This document shows positions 42,449-51,510 of a stretch of DNA of 64,000 nt, piece by piece. Below the pieces are notes generated by a model that was given only the letters and a program-made list of their open reading frames with translations, had not been told where the DNA came from and ran no database searches. Origin of the DNA: JACCWP01 sp963785115 (GTDB lineage Bacteria > Actinomycetota > Actinomycetes > Propionibacteriales > Nocardioidaceae); the NCBI GenBank assembly GCA_963785115.1, contig CAWATY010000005.1, positions 62,001 to 126,000 on the forward strand. The letters are read 5' to 3'. Numbering within the stretch: position 1 is the stretch's first letter; each line of letters opens with the position of its first letter. Made by a program: the position numbers and the translations under genes.

Positions 42449-42482
42449 GGGCCGACCCTAGCGAGCGTGACAGGCTCGGACC
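42449..42482. promoter_or_regulatory. two-way promoter between carboxylase beta subunit and birA
   Basis: In 34 bases lie TAGGGT (minus strand, 42460-42455) six bases before the beta-subunit start and CAGGCT (plus strand, 42471-42476) six bases before the birA start. The -35 regions must lie over the opposite -10 or transcript, so the two promoters probably compete. Confidence 0.65.
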
Positions 42483-43307
42483 GTGGCCTACCGCGACCTC
42501 GACCGTCCCCCGCTGGACGTGCGGGCGCTGCGCCGCGCCTTGCGCGTGGGCGAGGCCGGGTCGTGGTGGCAGGCCGCCGACGTGGTCGCGACGACCGCCA
42601 GTACGAATGCCGACCTCGTTGCCCGGGCCGGCGACGGTGCGGCCGAGGGTGCCGTGCTGGTGGCCGAGCACCAGAGCGCCGGGCGCGGCCGGCTCGACCG
42701 GGTGTGGGAGGCCCCGCCATCCGCCGCGCTGACCTGGTCGGTCCTCGTCCGGCCGGAGGTGGCGGCGGCGCGGTGGCCCTGGCTGCCGCTGCTCGCCGGC
42801 ACCGCGCTGGCCGAGGCGGTGTCGCGCGCCGCCGGCGTGGGCGCGGGCCTGAAGTGGCCCAACGACGTCGTGGTCGCCGACCGCAAGCTGGCCGGGGTGC
42901 TGGTCGAGCGGATCGAGACGCCGCGCGGTCCAGCCGCGGTGATCGGCACCGGGCTCAATGTCTCGCAGCACGCCGAGGAGCTGCCGCTGACCACCGCCAC
43001 GTCGCTGCTTCTCGAGATCGGCGCGGTGCCCGATCGGCAGCCGCTGTTGCTGGCGGTGCTGCGGGGCTTCGAGCGGCTGTACCGCGCCTGGGTGGCGGAG
43101 GAAGGCGACTCCCGCGGCCTGCACCCGGCGTACGTGCGCCGCTGCACCACCCTCGGGCGAACGGTACGAGTCGACCTCCCCGACGGTGAGGTCGTTCAGG
43201 GCAGCGCGGAGTCGGTCGACGCCGACGGGCGGCTGGTGATCGCCGCCCCCGGGGGTCGTCGCACGGTCGGGGCTGGTGAAGTCGTTCACGTACGGCCGGT
43301 TGTCTGA
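42483..43307 (+). CDS. birA: biotin--[acetyl-CoA-carboxylase] ligase
   Basis: The 274-residue ligase attaches biotin to the carboxylase and pyruvate carboxylase carriers. It has the biotin-AMP loop GRGRLDRVWEAPPSAAL, KWPNDVVV with the catalytic Lys, GTGLNVSQH and a short C-terminal SH3-like part. No N-terminal DNA-binding helix-turn-helix is present, so it is not a repressor of the E. coli type. GTG 42483 follows CAGGCT at six bases. Three carrier-bearing or partner genes of the window depend on it. Confidence 0.95.
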   Translation: MAYRDLDRPPLDVRALRRALRVGEAGSWWQAADVVATTASTNADLVARAGDGAAEGAVLVAEHQSAGRGRLDRVWEAPPSAALTWSVLVRPEVAAARWPWLPLLAGTALAEAVSRAAGVGAGLKWPNDVVVADRKLAGVLVERIETPRGPAAVIGTGLNVSQHAEELPLTTATSLLLEIGAVPDRQPLLLAVLRGFERLYRAWVAEEGDSRGLHPAYVRRCTTLGRTVRVDLPDGEVVQGSAESVDADGRLVIAAPGGRRTVGAGEVVHVRPVV

Positions 43308-43320
43308 CACCATTCGCCGC

Positions 43321-43848
43321 ATGTCGGTGCCCGAGAAGCTGCTGATCGAGGGCGAGGAGATCGTCCTCTCCATGCGTACTCACGCCAAGGCCTTGATCCT
43401 GCCGGCCGTGGCGCTGATCGTGCTGGCCGCACTCGGCGGCTTCATCACCTCGATCATCCCGGAGAGCTCCGCGGAGAAGTGGGTCGTGATCGCGGTCTGG
43501 GCGGCCGTCGCGGTCGGCATGATCGCGTGGTCGGTGCTGCCGTTCATCCGCTGGATCACGACCGAGTACACGATCACGTCCCGTCGGGTGCTGCTGACGT
43601 CGGGCATCCTCACCCGCACCGGGCGCGCGATCCCGCTGCAGCGGATCAACGACGTGACCTTCGAGAAGCAGCTGCTGGACCGGATGCTCGGCTGCGGGAC
43701 GCTGGTCGTGAGCGACGCCACGGAGCAGTCCGGCATGCGACTCACCGACGTGCCGCGGATCGAGTGGGTGCACCGCCGGCTCACCGACCTGGTGTTCGGG
43801 CAGCAGGACGGCCGCGACGACGACGGCACCCCCGACCCGGGACGATGA
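43321..43848 (+). CDS. bPH domain membrane protein
   Basis: This 175-residue protein has two membrane segments near residues 24-75, followed by a bacterial PH domain (EYTITSRRVLLTSGILTRTG, IPLQRINDVTFEKQLLDRML, GCGTLVVSDA). Function unknown; such proteins are frequent in actinomycete membranes. ATG 43321 follows CACCAT at seven bases. The stop overlaps the adenylate cyclase start (ATGA), so the two are coupled. Confidence 0.9.
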   Translation: MSVPEKLLIEGEEIVLSMRTHAKALILPAVALIVLAALGGFITSIIPESSAEKWVVIAVWAAVAVGMIAWSVLPFIRWITTEYTITSRRVLLTSGILTRTGRAIPLQRINDVTFEKQLLDRMLGCGTLVVSDATEQSGMRLTDVPRIEWVHRRLTDLVFGQQDGRDDDGTPDPGR

Positions 43849-44780
43849 CGGCCATCGGCGACGAACAAAGGCTTCCCACCCAGCCCGCGACCGGCGCACT
43901 CACCAGCTCCGAGGTGGCCGCATCGGCGGGGGTGAGCATCGACGACGCCCGCCGGCTGTGGCGGGCGCTCGGCTTCCCCGACGCCGGGGGCGACCCGGCC
44001 TTCACCGAGGCCGACAGCCGCGCGCTGATGCTGGTGGCGACGATCGTTCGCGACGGCGGCATCGACCTGGACACCGTCGTACGCCTCACCCGGGCGCTGG
44101 GCCGGACCATGTCGCGGCTCGCGGAGTGGCAGGTCTCCGCCCTGGCCGGTCGTGGTGACCTCGCCGGCATCGACGAGTCGGTGGCGCCGGCGTTCGAGCA
44201 GCTGCTGGTCTACGCCTGGCGGCGGCACCTCGAGTCCGCCGCGGGCCGGCTCGGGGGCCTCGTCGGTGACGAAGAGGTGCTGGCGGCCACCCAGACCGTC
44301 GGGTTCGCCGACCTGGTGGGCTTCACCGCGCTGTCCAACGGGATGGACGAGGACGAGCTCGCCACCCTCGTCGAGGGCTTCGAGGGCGGGTGCGCCGACC
44401 TGGTGGCGGCGCGCGGCGGCCGGGTGGTCAAGACGCTCGGCGACTCGGTGCTGTTCGCCGCCGACGACCCGGTGGTCGCCACCGAGATCGCGCTCGCGAT
44501 CGTCGAGACCATCGGGGCCGAGCCCGACCTCCCCGACGTGCGGGTCGGCATCGCCACCGGCTCGGTGATCATGCGCCAGGGCGACGTGTACGGGACACCG
44601 GTCAACCTGGCCTCCCGGCTCACGACAGTCGCCCGGCGCAATCGGGTGATCGCCGATGCCGACACGACCGAGGCGCTGCCGCGCGACCAGTTCGACACCC
44701 GGGTGCTGCCGGCCCGACCGATGCGCGGCTTCGGCGACGTCGAGCCGATCGCGGTCCGCCGGCGCTGGGTCGCGAGCTAG
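43845..44780 (+). CDS. class III adenylate/guanylate cyclase
   Basis: The 311-residue cytosolic protein has an N-terminal helical region (about 18-130) similar to autoinhibitory MerR/HTH-like domains of mycobacterial cyclases, and a cyclase domain at about 145-311. Metal Asp residues lie in FADLVGFTALS and LGDSVLF, the substrate Lys in RVVKTLGDS, and the transition-state Asn and Arg in VNLASRLT. All needed residues are present, so it should be active. Coupled to the bPH membrane protein by ATGA. Confidence 0.94.
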   Translation: MTAIGDEQRLPTQPATGALTSSEVAASAGVSIDDARRLWRALGFPDAGGDPAFTEADSRALMLVATIVRDGGIDLDTVVRLTRALGRTMSRLAEWQVSALAGRGDLAGIDESVAPAFEQLLVYAWRRHLESAAGRLGGLVGDEEVLAATQTVGFADLVGFTALSNGMDEDELATLVEGFEGGCADLVAARGGRVVKTLGDSVLFAADDPVVATEIALAIVETIGAEPDLPDVRVGIATGSVIMRQGDVYGTPVNLASRLTTVARRNRVIADADTTEALPRDQFDTRVLPARPMRGFGDVEPIAVRRRWVAS

Positions 44781-45259
44781 GCGCCTGCGACCGTACGTTC
44801 CGACTGCTTGCGGAACACGTGCGTGCGGTATCCCCAGAACCGGAACGACGTACCCAGCACCAGGCCGACCACGTTGGCGGAGATGTTGTCGGCCAGCGCG
44901 CTGGTGAACCCCAGGACGTAGTGCGAGATCGCCAGGCACAGCAGCGAGATGGCGAGCCCAAGGGCGTTGACGACGCCGAAGGCGACCGCCTCGCGGTGCA
45001 CGCTCTGACGGGGTCGGTGCGCCCACGTCCAGTGCCGGTTGCCGAGGTAGGTCACCACGGTGGCGACCAGCACCGACAGCACCTTCGCGGTCAGCGGCTT
45101 GTCCTGCAGCAGCCCCGGATCACCGGCGTAGCGCAGCAGGTTGAACAGCCCGACGTCGATGACGTAGCCGACCAGTCCGATGGTGCCGAACGCACCCAGC
45201 TCGTGCACCAGCGGCAGGCGCTGGCGCACGGTGTCGTCGGCACCCGGTGAGGAGGTCAC
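44777..45259 (-). CDS. GtrA family membrane protein
   Basis: The 160-residue protein has four membrane segments, LGAFGTIGLVGYVIDVGLFN being the usual opening and KVLSVLVATVVTYLGNRHWTW the middle motif. GtrA proteins are thought to move undecaprenyl-linked sugars across the membrane for cell-wall glycan decoration. GTG 45259 follows TAGCCT at eight bases. It ends in a four-base convergent overlap (CTAG) with the cyclase gene and is divergent from purK by 53 bases. Confidence 0.92.
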   Translation of the reverse strand: MTSSPGADDTVRQRLPLVHELGAFGTIGLVGYVIDVGLFNLLRYAGDPGLLQDKPLTAKVLSVLVATVVTYLGNRHWTWAHRPRQSVHREAVAFGVVNALGLAISLLCLAISHYVLGFTSALADNISANVVGLVLGTSFRFWGYRTHVFRKQSERTVAGA

Positions 45260-45312
45260 AGGGTCCCAGGCTAGCCCGCGGACGAGTGGGGGCCGGTCGC
45301 TAGGCTTCGGCG

Positions 45313-46491
45313 GTGACTACCCCCGTCGACGGCCCCCGGGTCGCGGTCGTCGGGGGAGGGCAGCTGGCCCGGATGATGCAGCAGGCCGCGATCGCGCTGG
45401 GCGTACCGCTGCGGCTGCTGGCCGAAGGTCCCGACGTGTCCGCCGCCCAGGTGGTGCCCGACCACCTGGTCGGCGACTACCGCGACCTCGACCGGTTGCG
45501 CGAGATCGCGCAGGGTTGCGCGGTCATGACGTTCGACCACGAGCACGTACCCACCGAGCACCTGCACGCGCTGGCGGCCGAGGGCCTGGCCTGCCGACCC
45601 GGCCCGGCGGCGCTGGTGCACGCCCAGGACAAGGCGGTGATGCGCGAACGTCTCACCGCGCTCGGCCTGCCGTGCCCGCGCTGGCGGGTCGTCACCGGCC
45701 CCGGCGAGGTGACGGCCGTGGCCGAGTCGTTGGACGGGTTCCCGCTGGTGCTCAAGGTCGCCCGTGGTGGCTACGACGGGCGCGGCGTCTGGGTCGTCGA
45801 CGGCGCGGACCACCCGGGAGTGGCGGAGGCGTTCGCGTCCGGGGTGACGGTGCTGGCCGAGGAGCACGTCGACTTCGTCCGCGAGCTGGCCGTGCTGTGC
45901 GCGCGCTCGCCGTCGGGCCAGACCGCGGTCTACCCGGTCGTCGAGTCGGTGCAGCGCGACGGGATCTGCCACGAGGTGACCGCGCCCGCGCCGGGGCTCG
46001 ATCCCGACCTGGCGGTGGAGGCGCAGCGGGTCGCGCTGCGGGTGGCCGGCGAGCTCGACGTCACCGGCGTGCTCGCGGTGGAGATGTTCGAGACCCACGA
46101 CGGCCGGGTGCTCGTCAACGAGCTCGCCATGCGCCCGCACAACACCGGCCACTGGACGATCGACGGTGCGGTGACCAGCCAGTTCGAGAACCACCTGCGC
46201 GCGGTGCTCGACCTGCCGCTCGGCGCCGTGCGATCCCGCGCTCCGTGGACGGTGATGGTCAACATCCTCGGCGGTGATGTCGGCCGGCTCTACGACGGCT
46301 ACCCGCACGTGCTCGCCCGCGACCCGCGCGCGCGGGTGCACCTGTACGGCAAGCAGGTCCGCCCGGGGCGCAAGGTGGGACACGTGACGGCGTACGGCGA
46401 CGACCTCGACGACGTGCGAGCGCGGGCCCGGCACGCGGCAGCATGGTTCGCCGGAACGGCGAACGACGACGAGCCACAGGAGGACCGATGA
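45313..46491 (+). CDS. purK: N5-carboxyaminoimidazole ribonucleotide synthase
   Basis: The 392-residue ATP-grasp enzyme carboxylates aminoimidazole ribonucleotide on N5 in purine synthesis. It opens with VAVVGGGQLARMMQQAAIAL, has the ATP-grasp loop VARGGYDGRGVWV, and the carboxylate site NELAMRPHNTGHWTIDGA. GTG 45313 follows TAGGCT at six bases (leaderless). It is coupled by ATGA to purE, the next enzyme of the pathway. Confidence 0.96.
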   Translation: MTTPVDGPRVAVVGGGQLARMMQQAAIALGVPLRLLAEGPDVSAAQVVPDHLVGDYRDLDRLREIAQGCAVMTFDHEHVPTEHLHALAAEGLACRPGPAALVHAQDKAVMRERLTALGLPCPRWRVVTGPGEVTAVAESLDGFPLVLKVARGGYDGRGVWVVDGADHPGVAEAFASGVTVLAEEHVDFVRELAVLCARSPSGQTAVYPVVESVQRDGICHEVTAPAPGLDPDLAVEAQRVALRVAGELDVTGVLAVEMFETHDGRVLVNELAMRPHNTGHWTIDGAVTSQFENHLRAVLDLPLGAVRSRAPWTVMVNILGGDVGRLYDGYPHVLARDPRARVHLYGKQVRPGRKVGHVTAYGDDLDDVRARARHAAAWFAGTANDDEPQEDR

Positions 46492-47006
46492 GCGAGCAGC
46501 CGAGGGTCGGGATCGTGATGGGATCGGACTCCGACTGGCCCGTCATGGAGGCCGCCGCGGAGGCGCTCGAGGAGTTCGGCGTCGCGTACGAGGCCGACGT
46601 CGTGTCCGCGCACCGGATGCCGCACGAGATGCTCGCGTGGGGAGGGCAGGCGCACGAGCGCGGGCTACAGGTCGTCATCGCGGGGGCGGGCGGCGCGGCC
46701 CACCTGCCCGGGATGCTGGCCGCGGTCACACCGCTACCGGTGATCGGGGTGCCGGTCCCGCTGCGGAACCTCGACGGCCTCGACTCGCTGCTGTCGATCG
46801 TGCAGATGCCGAGCGGGGTTCCGGTGGCCACGGTCGCGATCGGCGGCGCCCGCAATGCCGGGCTGCTCGCGGTACGCATCCTGGCGGCGGCCGACCCCGA
46901 GCTGCGGCGGGCGATGACGGACTTCCAGGAGCGGCTCGCCGACGCCGCCCGGGACAAGGGCGAATCGGTACGGACCGGACGATCGCGGCGGGCCGGCTTC
47001 GCCTGA
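46488..47006 (+). CDS. purE: N5-carboxyaminoimidazole ribonucleotide mutase
   Basis: The 172-residue class I PurE moves the carboxyl from N5 to C4 of the imidazole. Signatures: GIVMGSDSDWPVMEAAAEAL, YEADVVSAHRMPHEML with the catalytic His, and GAGGAAHLPGMLAAVT. The start ATG 46488 overlaps the purK stop and is preceded by AGGAGG; upstream frame is purK shadow. Confidence 0.97.
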   Translation: MSEQPRVGIVMGSDSDWPVMEAAAEALEEFGVAYEADVVSAHRMPHEMLAWGGQAHERGLQVVIAGAGGAAHLPGMLAAVTPLPVIGVPVPLRNLDGLDSLLSIVQMPSGVPVATVAIGGARNAGLLAVRILAAADPELRRAMTDFQERLADAARDKGESVRTGRSRRAGFA

Positions 47007-47154
47007 CCGGACCACGCCGCACCCCGTTGCGTGATGATGTCTGCAGGAGCGGGGTGCAACGAACCGGTATCGACCTGGCATCACGGGCAACCTGCCGCCC
47101 GCTGCCCACGTCTTCTCGTGGACAGCCAACCTCGACGGACAGGACACCCCGACG

Positions 47155-48651
47155 ATGAATCGTGGCCGCGCCCTGCGCCACACCGTGACAGCCGCAGCGG
47201 CCCTGTGCCTGCTCGCCACGGTCGTACCAGCAGCCTCCGGACAACAGGTCACCGCTCCCAACGGGACCGCGGCAGCGGCCGACCGACCACCGCTGGCGCT
47301 CCGCGCCGCGGCCAAGTCGATCGAGGTGCACAAGGACGGCGACAAGGTCTACGTCGACCTCGGCGCGTTCCTCGTCGCCGGCGACCTGCCGTTCGAGGTG
47401 CATGCCAACCGCGCGTCGTACCGCAAGCCCATCGTCGGCACCCTGATGGGTGATCCGGAGGTGCCGGGCGACGAGACCACGCTCAGCCCCGAGATGGTCT
47501 CGAGCTGGAAGGGACTGCTGGGCTTCATGCACCTGCGGGTCCGCGACAGCGACGGCCACCTGGTCGTCGACCAGACGCGCAACCTGTGCAGCACCGGCCT
47601 TGGGGTCCGCACCCGGCCCGACGCGCCTGACGTCTCCCCGTACCCCGGCGGAGACTTCTTCGGGGGCTGCCGTTACCACCCGTTCACCCTCGGCAGCGTG
47701 CTGGGCATCCAGGCCGGCTGGGGCATCCCGGCCCTCGGCTACGGCACCCGGATGGAGCTCGACCGTGGCAGGTACGTCGCGACGCTGACCATCGACAAGG
47801 ACTACCGCCACCTGATCGGCATCCCCGCCGACTCCGGCCAGGTGGAGATCCGGATGCGCGTGGTCAAGGGCGGCGAAGACTGCCGCGACGGGCGTGGCTG
47901 CCGCGTCGACGACCAGGCCACCGGCGCCGCTCCCCAGCCGCGCCGGGCACCGCCCAGCTGTGCGAGCCAGGTCCCGCCCGGCGACAACTTCCCCGACCTG
48001 CGGGCACTGCCGTCCACCGGCATCCGGGTGCGCGGCAACTACCTCACGTTCGGCGCGACCGTCTGGAACGGTGGCCCCTCGCCGCTGGTCGTCGACGGCT
48101 TCCGCAAACAGCACCAGGACGTGATGACGAGCTGGCAGTACTTCTACGAGCCCGACGGCGACCCGGCGGGCTGCCGGAAGGTGGGGTCGATGGAGTGGGA
48201 CCCGCGCAACCACCACCACCACTGGCACTTCCGTGACTTCGCGAAGTACGAGCTGCTCGACGCCGACCAGGAGACCGTCGTCCGCAGCAAGAAGGAGGCG
48301 TTCTGCCTCGCAGCCACCGACGCGGTCGACTACACCGTCGAGGGTGCCGACTGGAACCCGTACTACACCGACCTCGAGACCCAGTGCGGCGGCTACAGCT
48401 CGCTGGCGGTGCGTGAGGTGCTCTCGTCCGGCTCGGGTGACACCTACCAGCAGTACCGGCCCGGCCAGTCGTTCCGGCTGACCGACCTCGACCCGGGGAT
48501 CTACTTCATCGCGACGACGGCCAACCCCGACGGCAACCTGGTCGAGACCGACGAGACCAACAACACCGGGCTGCGCAAGATCCGGCTGTACAAGTCCGAC
48601 GGAGAGTGGCAGGTCAAGGTGTTCGACGTGGGGATGGTCAGCACCCACTGA
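47155..48651 (+). CDS. secreted lysyl oxidase-like protein
   Basis: The 498-residue protein has a signal peptide (about 1-29), an N-terminal region of unknown fold (about 50-260) and a C-terminal lysyl oxidase domain. The copper site is the run of His at 353-356 with WHF next (His358). The cofactor pair of lysine tyrosylquinone is conserved: Lys380 in SKKEAFCL and Tyr431 in DTYQQY, each in the same setting as animal LOX, followed by ANPDGNLVETDETNN. It should oxidise amines or lysine side chains outside the cell. ATG 47155 follows a GGACAGGAC site after a 148-base gap. Confidence 0.9.
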   Translation: MNRGRALRHTVTAAAALCLLATVVPAASGQQVTAPNGTAAAADRPPLALRAAAKSIEVHKDGDKVYVDLGAFLVAGDLPFEVHANRASYRKPIVGTLMGDPEVPGDETTLSPEMVSSWKGLLGFMHLRVRDSDGHLVVDQTRNLCSTGLGVRTRPDAPDVSPYPGGDFFGGCRYHPFTLGSVLGIQAGWGIPALGYGTRMELDRGRYVATLTIDKDYRHLIGIPADSGQVEIRMRVVKGGEDCRDGRGCRVDDQATGAAPQPRRAPPSCASQVPPGDNFPDLRALPSTGIRVRGNYLTFGATVWNGGPSPLVVDGFRKQHQDVMTSWQYFYEPDGDPAGCRKVGSMEWDPRNHHHHWHFRDFAKYELLDADQETVVRSKKEAFCLAATDAVDYTVEGADWNPYYTDLETQCGGYSSLAVREVLSSGSGDTYQQYRPGQSFRLTDLDPGIYFIATTANPDGNLVETDETNNTGLRKIRLYKSDGEWQVKVFDVGMVSTH

Positions 48652-48672
48652 CCCACGGCCTCAACAGGTCAG

Positions 48673-49866
48673 TCAACGGCTGCGCCTGCGCAGCACCGCT
48701 CCGAGGGCCCGGCCCGCCACCGCGTTGCGGTCGGCGAGCCGGGCCCCGGCGCGTCGGGCCCGGAACGTCGCGGCCCGCAGCCGGCTGGCGCCGCGGGCGC
48801 GTGCGTCGGCCGGCACCTCGTCCTCGGTCCCGCGGGTCTCCCACCACAGCGCGGCGTGCGCCCCTGCCAGCCCGGCCAGGGCGTGCAGGCCGGCGTCCTG
48901 CACCTCGGCCTCGGTGGTCTCGCCGGGCAGCCGGCCGCCGGTGCTCGGCTGCGGGGTCAGGTCGTCGAGGCTCCCGACGACCGGGTGACCCGCCGCCCGG
49001 ACCGCATCGACCATCTCCGCGCCGCGGGTACGGGCCCACGCGAGGTCGTCGTCCGGCAGCGCGAACCGCATCGGCTCGGTGCTGGTCGCCAGTGCCCGCA
49101 CGATGGTGCGCTTGACCACGCGGTCGTACTGCCGCTGCGGCAGGTCGGAGAGCATCGGGTTGAGCCGGCGGATCAGCTCGGTGCCGACCACGCCGACGGT
49201 CTCGTTGGCCCAGGGAGCAGGCCGGCTCAGCCCGGCGGGATCGAAGCCGATGACCGAGCCGAGTCGCTGCACCAGCAGGTCGGACGGCGAGCCCGCCGGC
49301 GGCACGGTCACGACGTGCACCCGCTCGGCCGGCACCGCCTTCGCCCAGCGGCCGAGGATCGCGGGCAGGTCCTGCCGGATCCAGAAGCCACGGGCCGGGT
49401 TGACGCCGGCCTGGGAGGGATCGCGCACCGCGGCGGCGAACTCCTCCCAGGTCCACGCACCGCGGTTCTTGACCTCCTCCTGCCAGGCCGATGCCAGCGT
49501 GCGGCCCAGGTCGCGGGCGGTCACCACCACGTGCACCTCGCGACCGGGGAACGCCTTGGCGGCGGTGGCGGCCTGCTTGGCGGTCGCGAGCGACAGGTGC
49601 TCGTCGGAGAGCAGCACCACGTCGTCGTCGCCGGCGTTGACACCGTCGACCAGCCCCTGCCACGAGCCCGCGATCCGCGCGTCGCCCTCGCCGGACGGGC
49701 GGCGGCCGAGCAGGTCCCAGACGGCGAAGACCTGGTTCGGTAGTCCCTTGCCGCCGGCGAAGAACACGCCGTCGCCGCGCAGCCGCTGGCGGTTGGCGCG
49801 CAGCAGCTGCTGCACGTAGGTGGTCCCGGTCTTGTGCAGGCCGATGTGGAGGAAGACGCGTGGCAC
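48673..49866 (-). CDS. sulfotransferase-like P-loop protein
   Basis: The 397-residue protein begins with VFLHIGLHKTGTTYVQQLL, the 5'-phosphosulfate loop of sulfotransferases that use PAPS, and has VVVTARDLGRTLASAWQEEV in the position of the 3'-phosphate-binding RxxxxxxxS region. The acceptor is unknown; cell-surface glycans or lipids are usual in actinomycetes. The basic C terminus has many Arg. GTG 49866 is the start nearest the P-loop. Its stop is followed by a second in-frame TGA at 12 bases. Confidence 0.85.
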   Translation of the reverse strand: MPRVFLHIGLHKTGTTYVQQLLRANRQRLRGDGVFFAGGKGLPNQVFAVWDLLGRRPSGEGDARIAGSWQGLVDGVNAGDDDVVLLSDEHLSLATAKQAATAAKAFPGREVHVVVTARDLGRTLASAWQEEVKNRGAWTWEEFAAAVRDPSQAGVNPARGFWIRQDLPAILGRWAKAVPAERVHVVTVPPAGSPSDLLVQRLGSVIGFDPAGLSRPAPWANETVGVVGTELIRRLNPMLSDLPQRQYDRVVKRTIVRALATSTEPMRFALPDDDLAWARTRGAEMVDAVRAAGHPVVGSLDDLTPQPSTGGRLPGETTEAEVQDAGLHALAGLAGAHAALWWETRGTEDEVPADARARGASRLRAATFRARRAGARLADRNAVAGRALGAVLRRRSR

Positions 49867-49910
49867 GCGCGTCAGCCTCCCAGACGACCTGATCAGACGA
49901 CCCGGCCGGA

Positions 49911-50177
49911 TCAGAAGACGAAGGGCGCCGCGACCGCGGCGGGCACCAGCCCGCACAGCAGCCACGGCGACAGTGGGGAGCGCTGGTGGATGAGCAGGCA
50001 ACCGGCGATCGTCAGCACACCCACGACCCCGCTCATGGCCCACAGGCCGGGGGCGTTGCCGTTGTCGCGCAGCGTCTCGCTCCAGACGCTGTAGCTGGCC
50101 ATGCAGACGGTGGCGATCATCCCCACGGTGAAGGCCAGGGTGGTCGCGACCCACATCTGCACCTTGGTGATGTCCAC
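49911..50177 (-). CDS. small membrane protein, three segments
   Basis: This 88-residue protein has three predicted membrane segments (about 8-28, 44-62, 68-88) and no recognised domain. GTG 50177 is preceded by CAGGAT at six bases, which supports a leaderless gene. It lies 44 bases upstream of the sulfotransferase-like gene on the same strand. A second in-frame TGA follows its stop 18 bases on. Confidence 0.75.
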   Translation of the reverse strand: MDITKVQMWVATTLAFTVGMIATVCMASYSVWSETLRDNGNAPGLWAMSGVVGVLTIAGCLLIHQRSPLSPWLLCGLVPAAVAAPFVF

Positions 50178-50252
50178 TGCGCCATCCTGACCCCCTGCCT
50201 GCCGTGTCGCCCCGACCCGCCGTTCTGAGGGCCGGGGTGCATGATGCGCAGG

Positions 50253-51507
50253 GTGGGGGAGCAGCCAGCGCTGGAGCGCCGTCTGGGCACCGGCGACGCC
50301 GTGGTCGTCGGGCTCGGCGCGATGCTCGGCGCCGGGGTGTTCTCCGCGTTCGCCCCGGCCGCAGCTGCCGCGGGCAGCGGGCTGCTGGCCGGGCTGGCGA
50401 TCGCCGCCGCTGTGGCGTACTGCAACGCGGTCGCGTCGGCTCAGCTGGCGGCGCAGTACCCCTCGTCCGGTGGGACCTACGTCTACGGCCGGGAGCGGCT
50501 CGGCGAGTGGTGGGGATTCGTCGCCGGCTGGGGCTTCGTCGTCGGCAAGACCGCGTCCTGCGCCACGATGGCGCTCACCTTCGCGGCGTACGCGCTGGAC
50601 GGGCCGGAGTGGGTGGAGCGCGCGGCGGCCGCCCTGGCGGTGCTGGTGCTCACCGGCGTCAACCTGCGCGGGGTGACGCGCACGGCCACGGTGACGCGCG
50701 TGCTGCTCGCGCTCACGCTGGCGGCGCTGGTGTGCACCCTGGCGGCCATCGTCGGCGGCGGCGGGCTGGAGGCGTCGCGGCTGACCGGCGGGTCCCCGAC
50801 CGGCGGCGTCGGAGGCGTGCTCGAGTCGGCCGGTCTGCTGTTCTTCGCCTTCGCGGGCTACGCACGGCATCGCGACGCTGGGCGAGGAGGTCCGCGACCC
50901 AGCACGCACGATTCCTCGTGCGATCCCGCTCGCGCTGGGCATCGCGGTGGTCGTGTACGCGGCGGTGGCCTGCTGCCTGCTGCTCGCGCTCGGCGCACCG
51001 GCCGTCGCGGGCACCGCGACCCCGCTGGCGGACGCGGCGGACGCCGCCGGAGCGGCGTGGGCCTCGCCCGTCGTCCGGGTGGGCGCGGCGGTGGCCAGCC
51101 TCGGCGCGCTGCTGGGGCTGGTGGCCGGCGTGGGTCGGACCGGCCTGGCGATGGCCCGCAACGGCGACCTGCCGCCACCGCTGGCGGCGGTGTCGCAGCG
51201 GTACCGGGTGCCGTACCGGGCCGAGCTCGGCGTCGCCGGGGTCGTCGTGGTGCTGGTGCTGACCACCGACCTGCGGGGCGTGCTCGGGTTCTCGTCGTTC
51301 GGCGTGCTGCTCTACTACGCGGTCGCCAACGCCTCGGCCTTCACCCAGGACGCCGCGCACCGGCGGTGGCCGCGTCTGCTCAACGTGGCGGGAGCGCTGG
51401 GCTGCCTGGTGCTGGCCGCGACCCTGCCCGGCACGGCCGTGCTCGCCGGGCTGGCGGTGCTCGCCGTGGGCGTGGGAGGCCGGCTGGTGGCCCAGCGGCG
51501 CCGCTGA
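50253..51507 (+). pseudogene. APC family amino acid permease, split by a one-base frameshift
   Basis: The first frame (from GTG 50253; ATG 50241 is possible) encodes the opening of an APC permease: TGDAVVVGLGAMLGAGVFSA, YPSSGGTYVYGRERLGEWWG and about six membrane segments up to LLFFAFAGYAR. At about 50868 the frame is lost; deleting one C in CGGCATC restores IATLGEEVRDPARTIPRAIP and the remaining segments to 51507. So one extra base divides an otherwise good permease of about 417 residues. Either it is broken in this strain or the base is a sequencing error. Confidence 0.85.
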
Positions 51508-51510
51508 ACC

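Noticed and set aside
51307..51507. The second half of the permease as a separate small membrane protein.
   Set aside because: It continues the family exactly where the first half breaks and has no ribosome site at any internal start.
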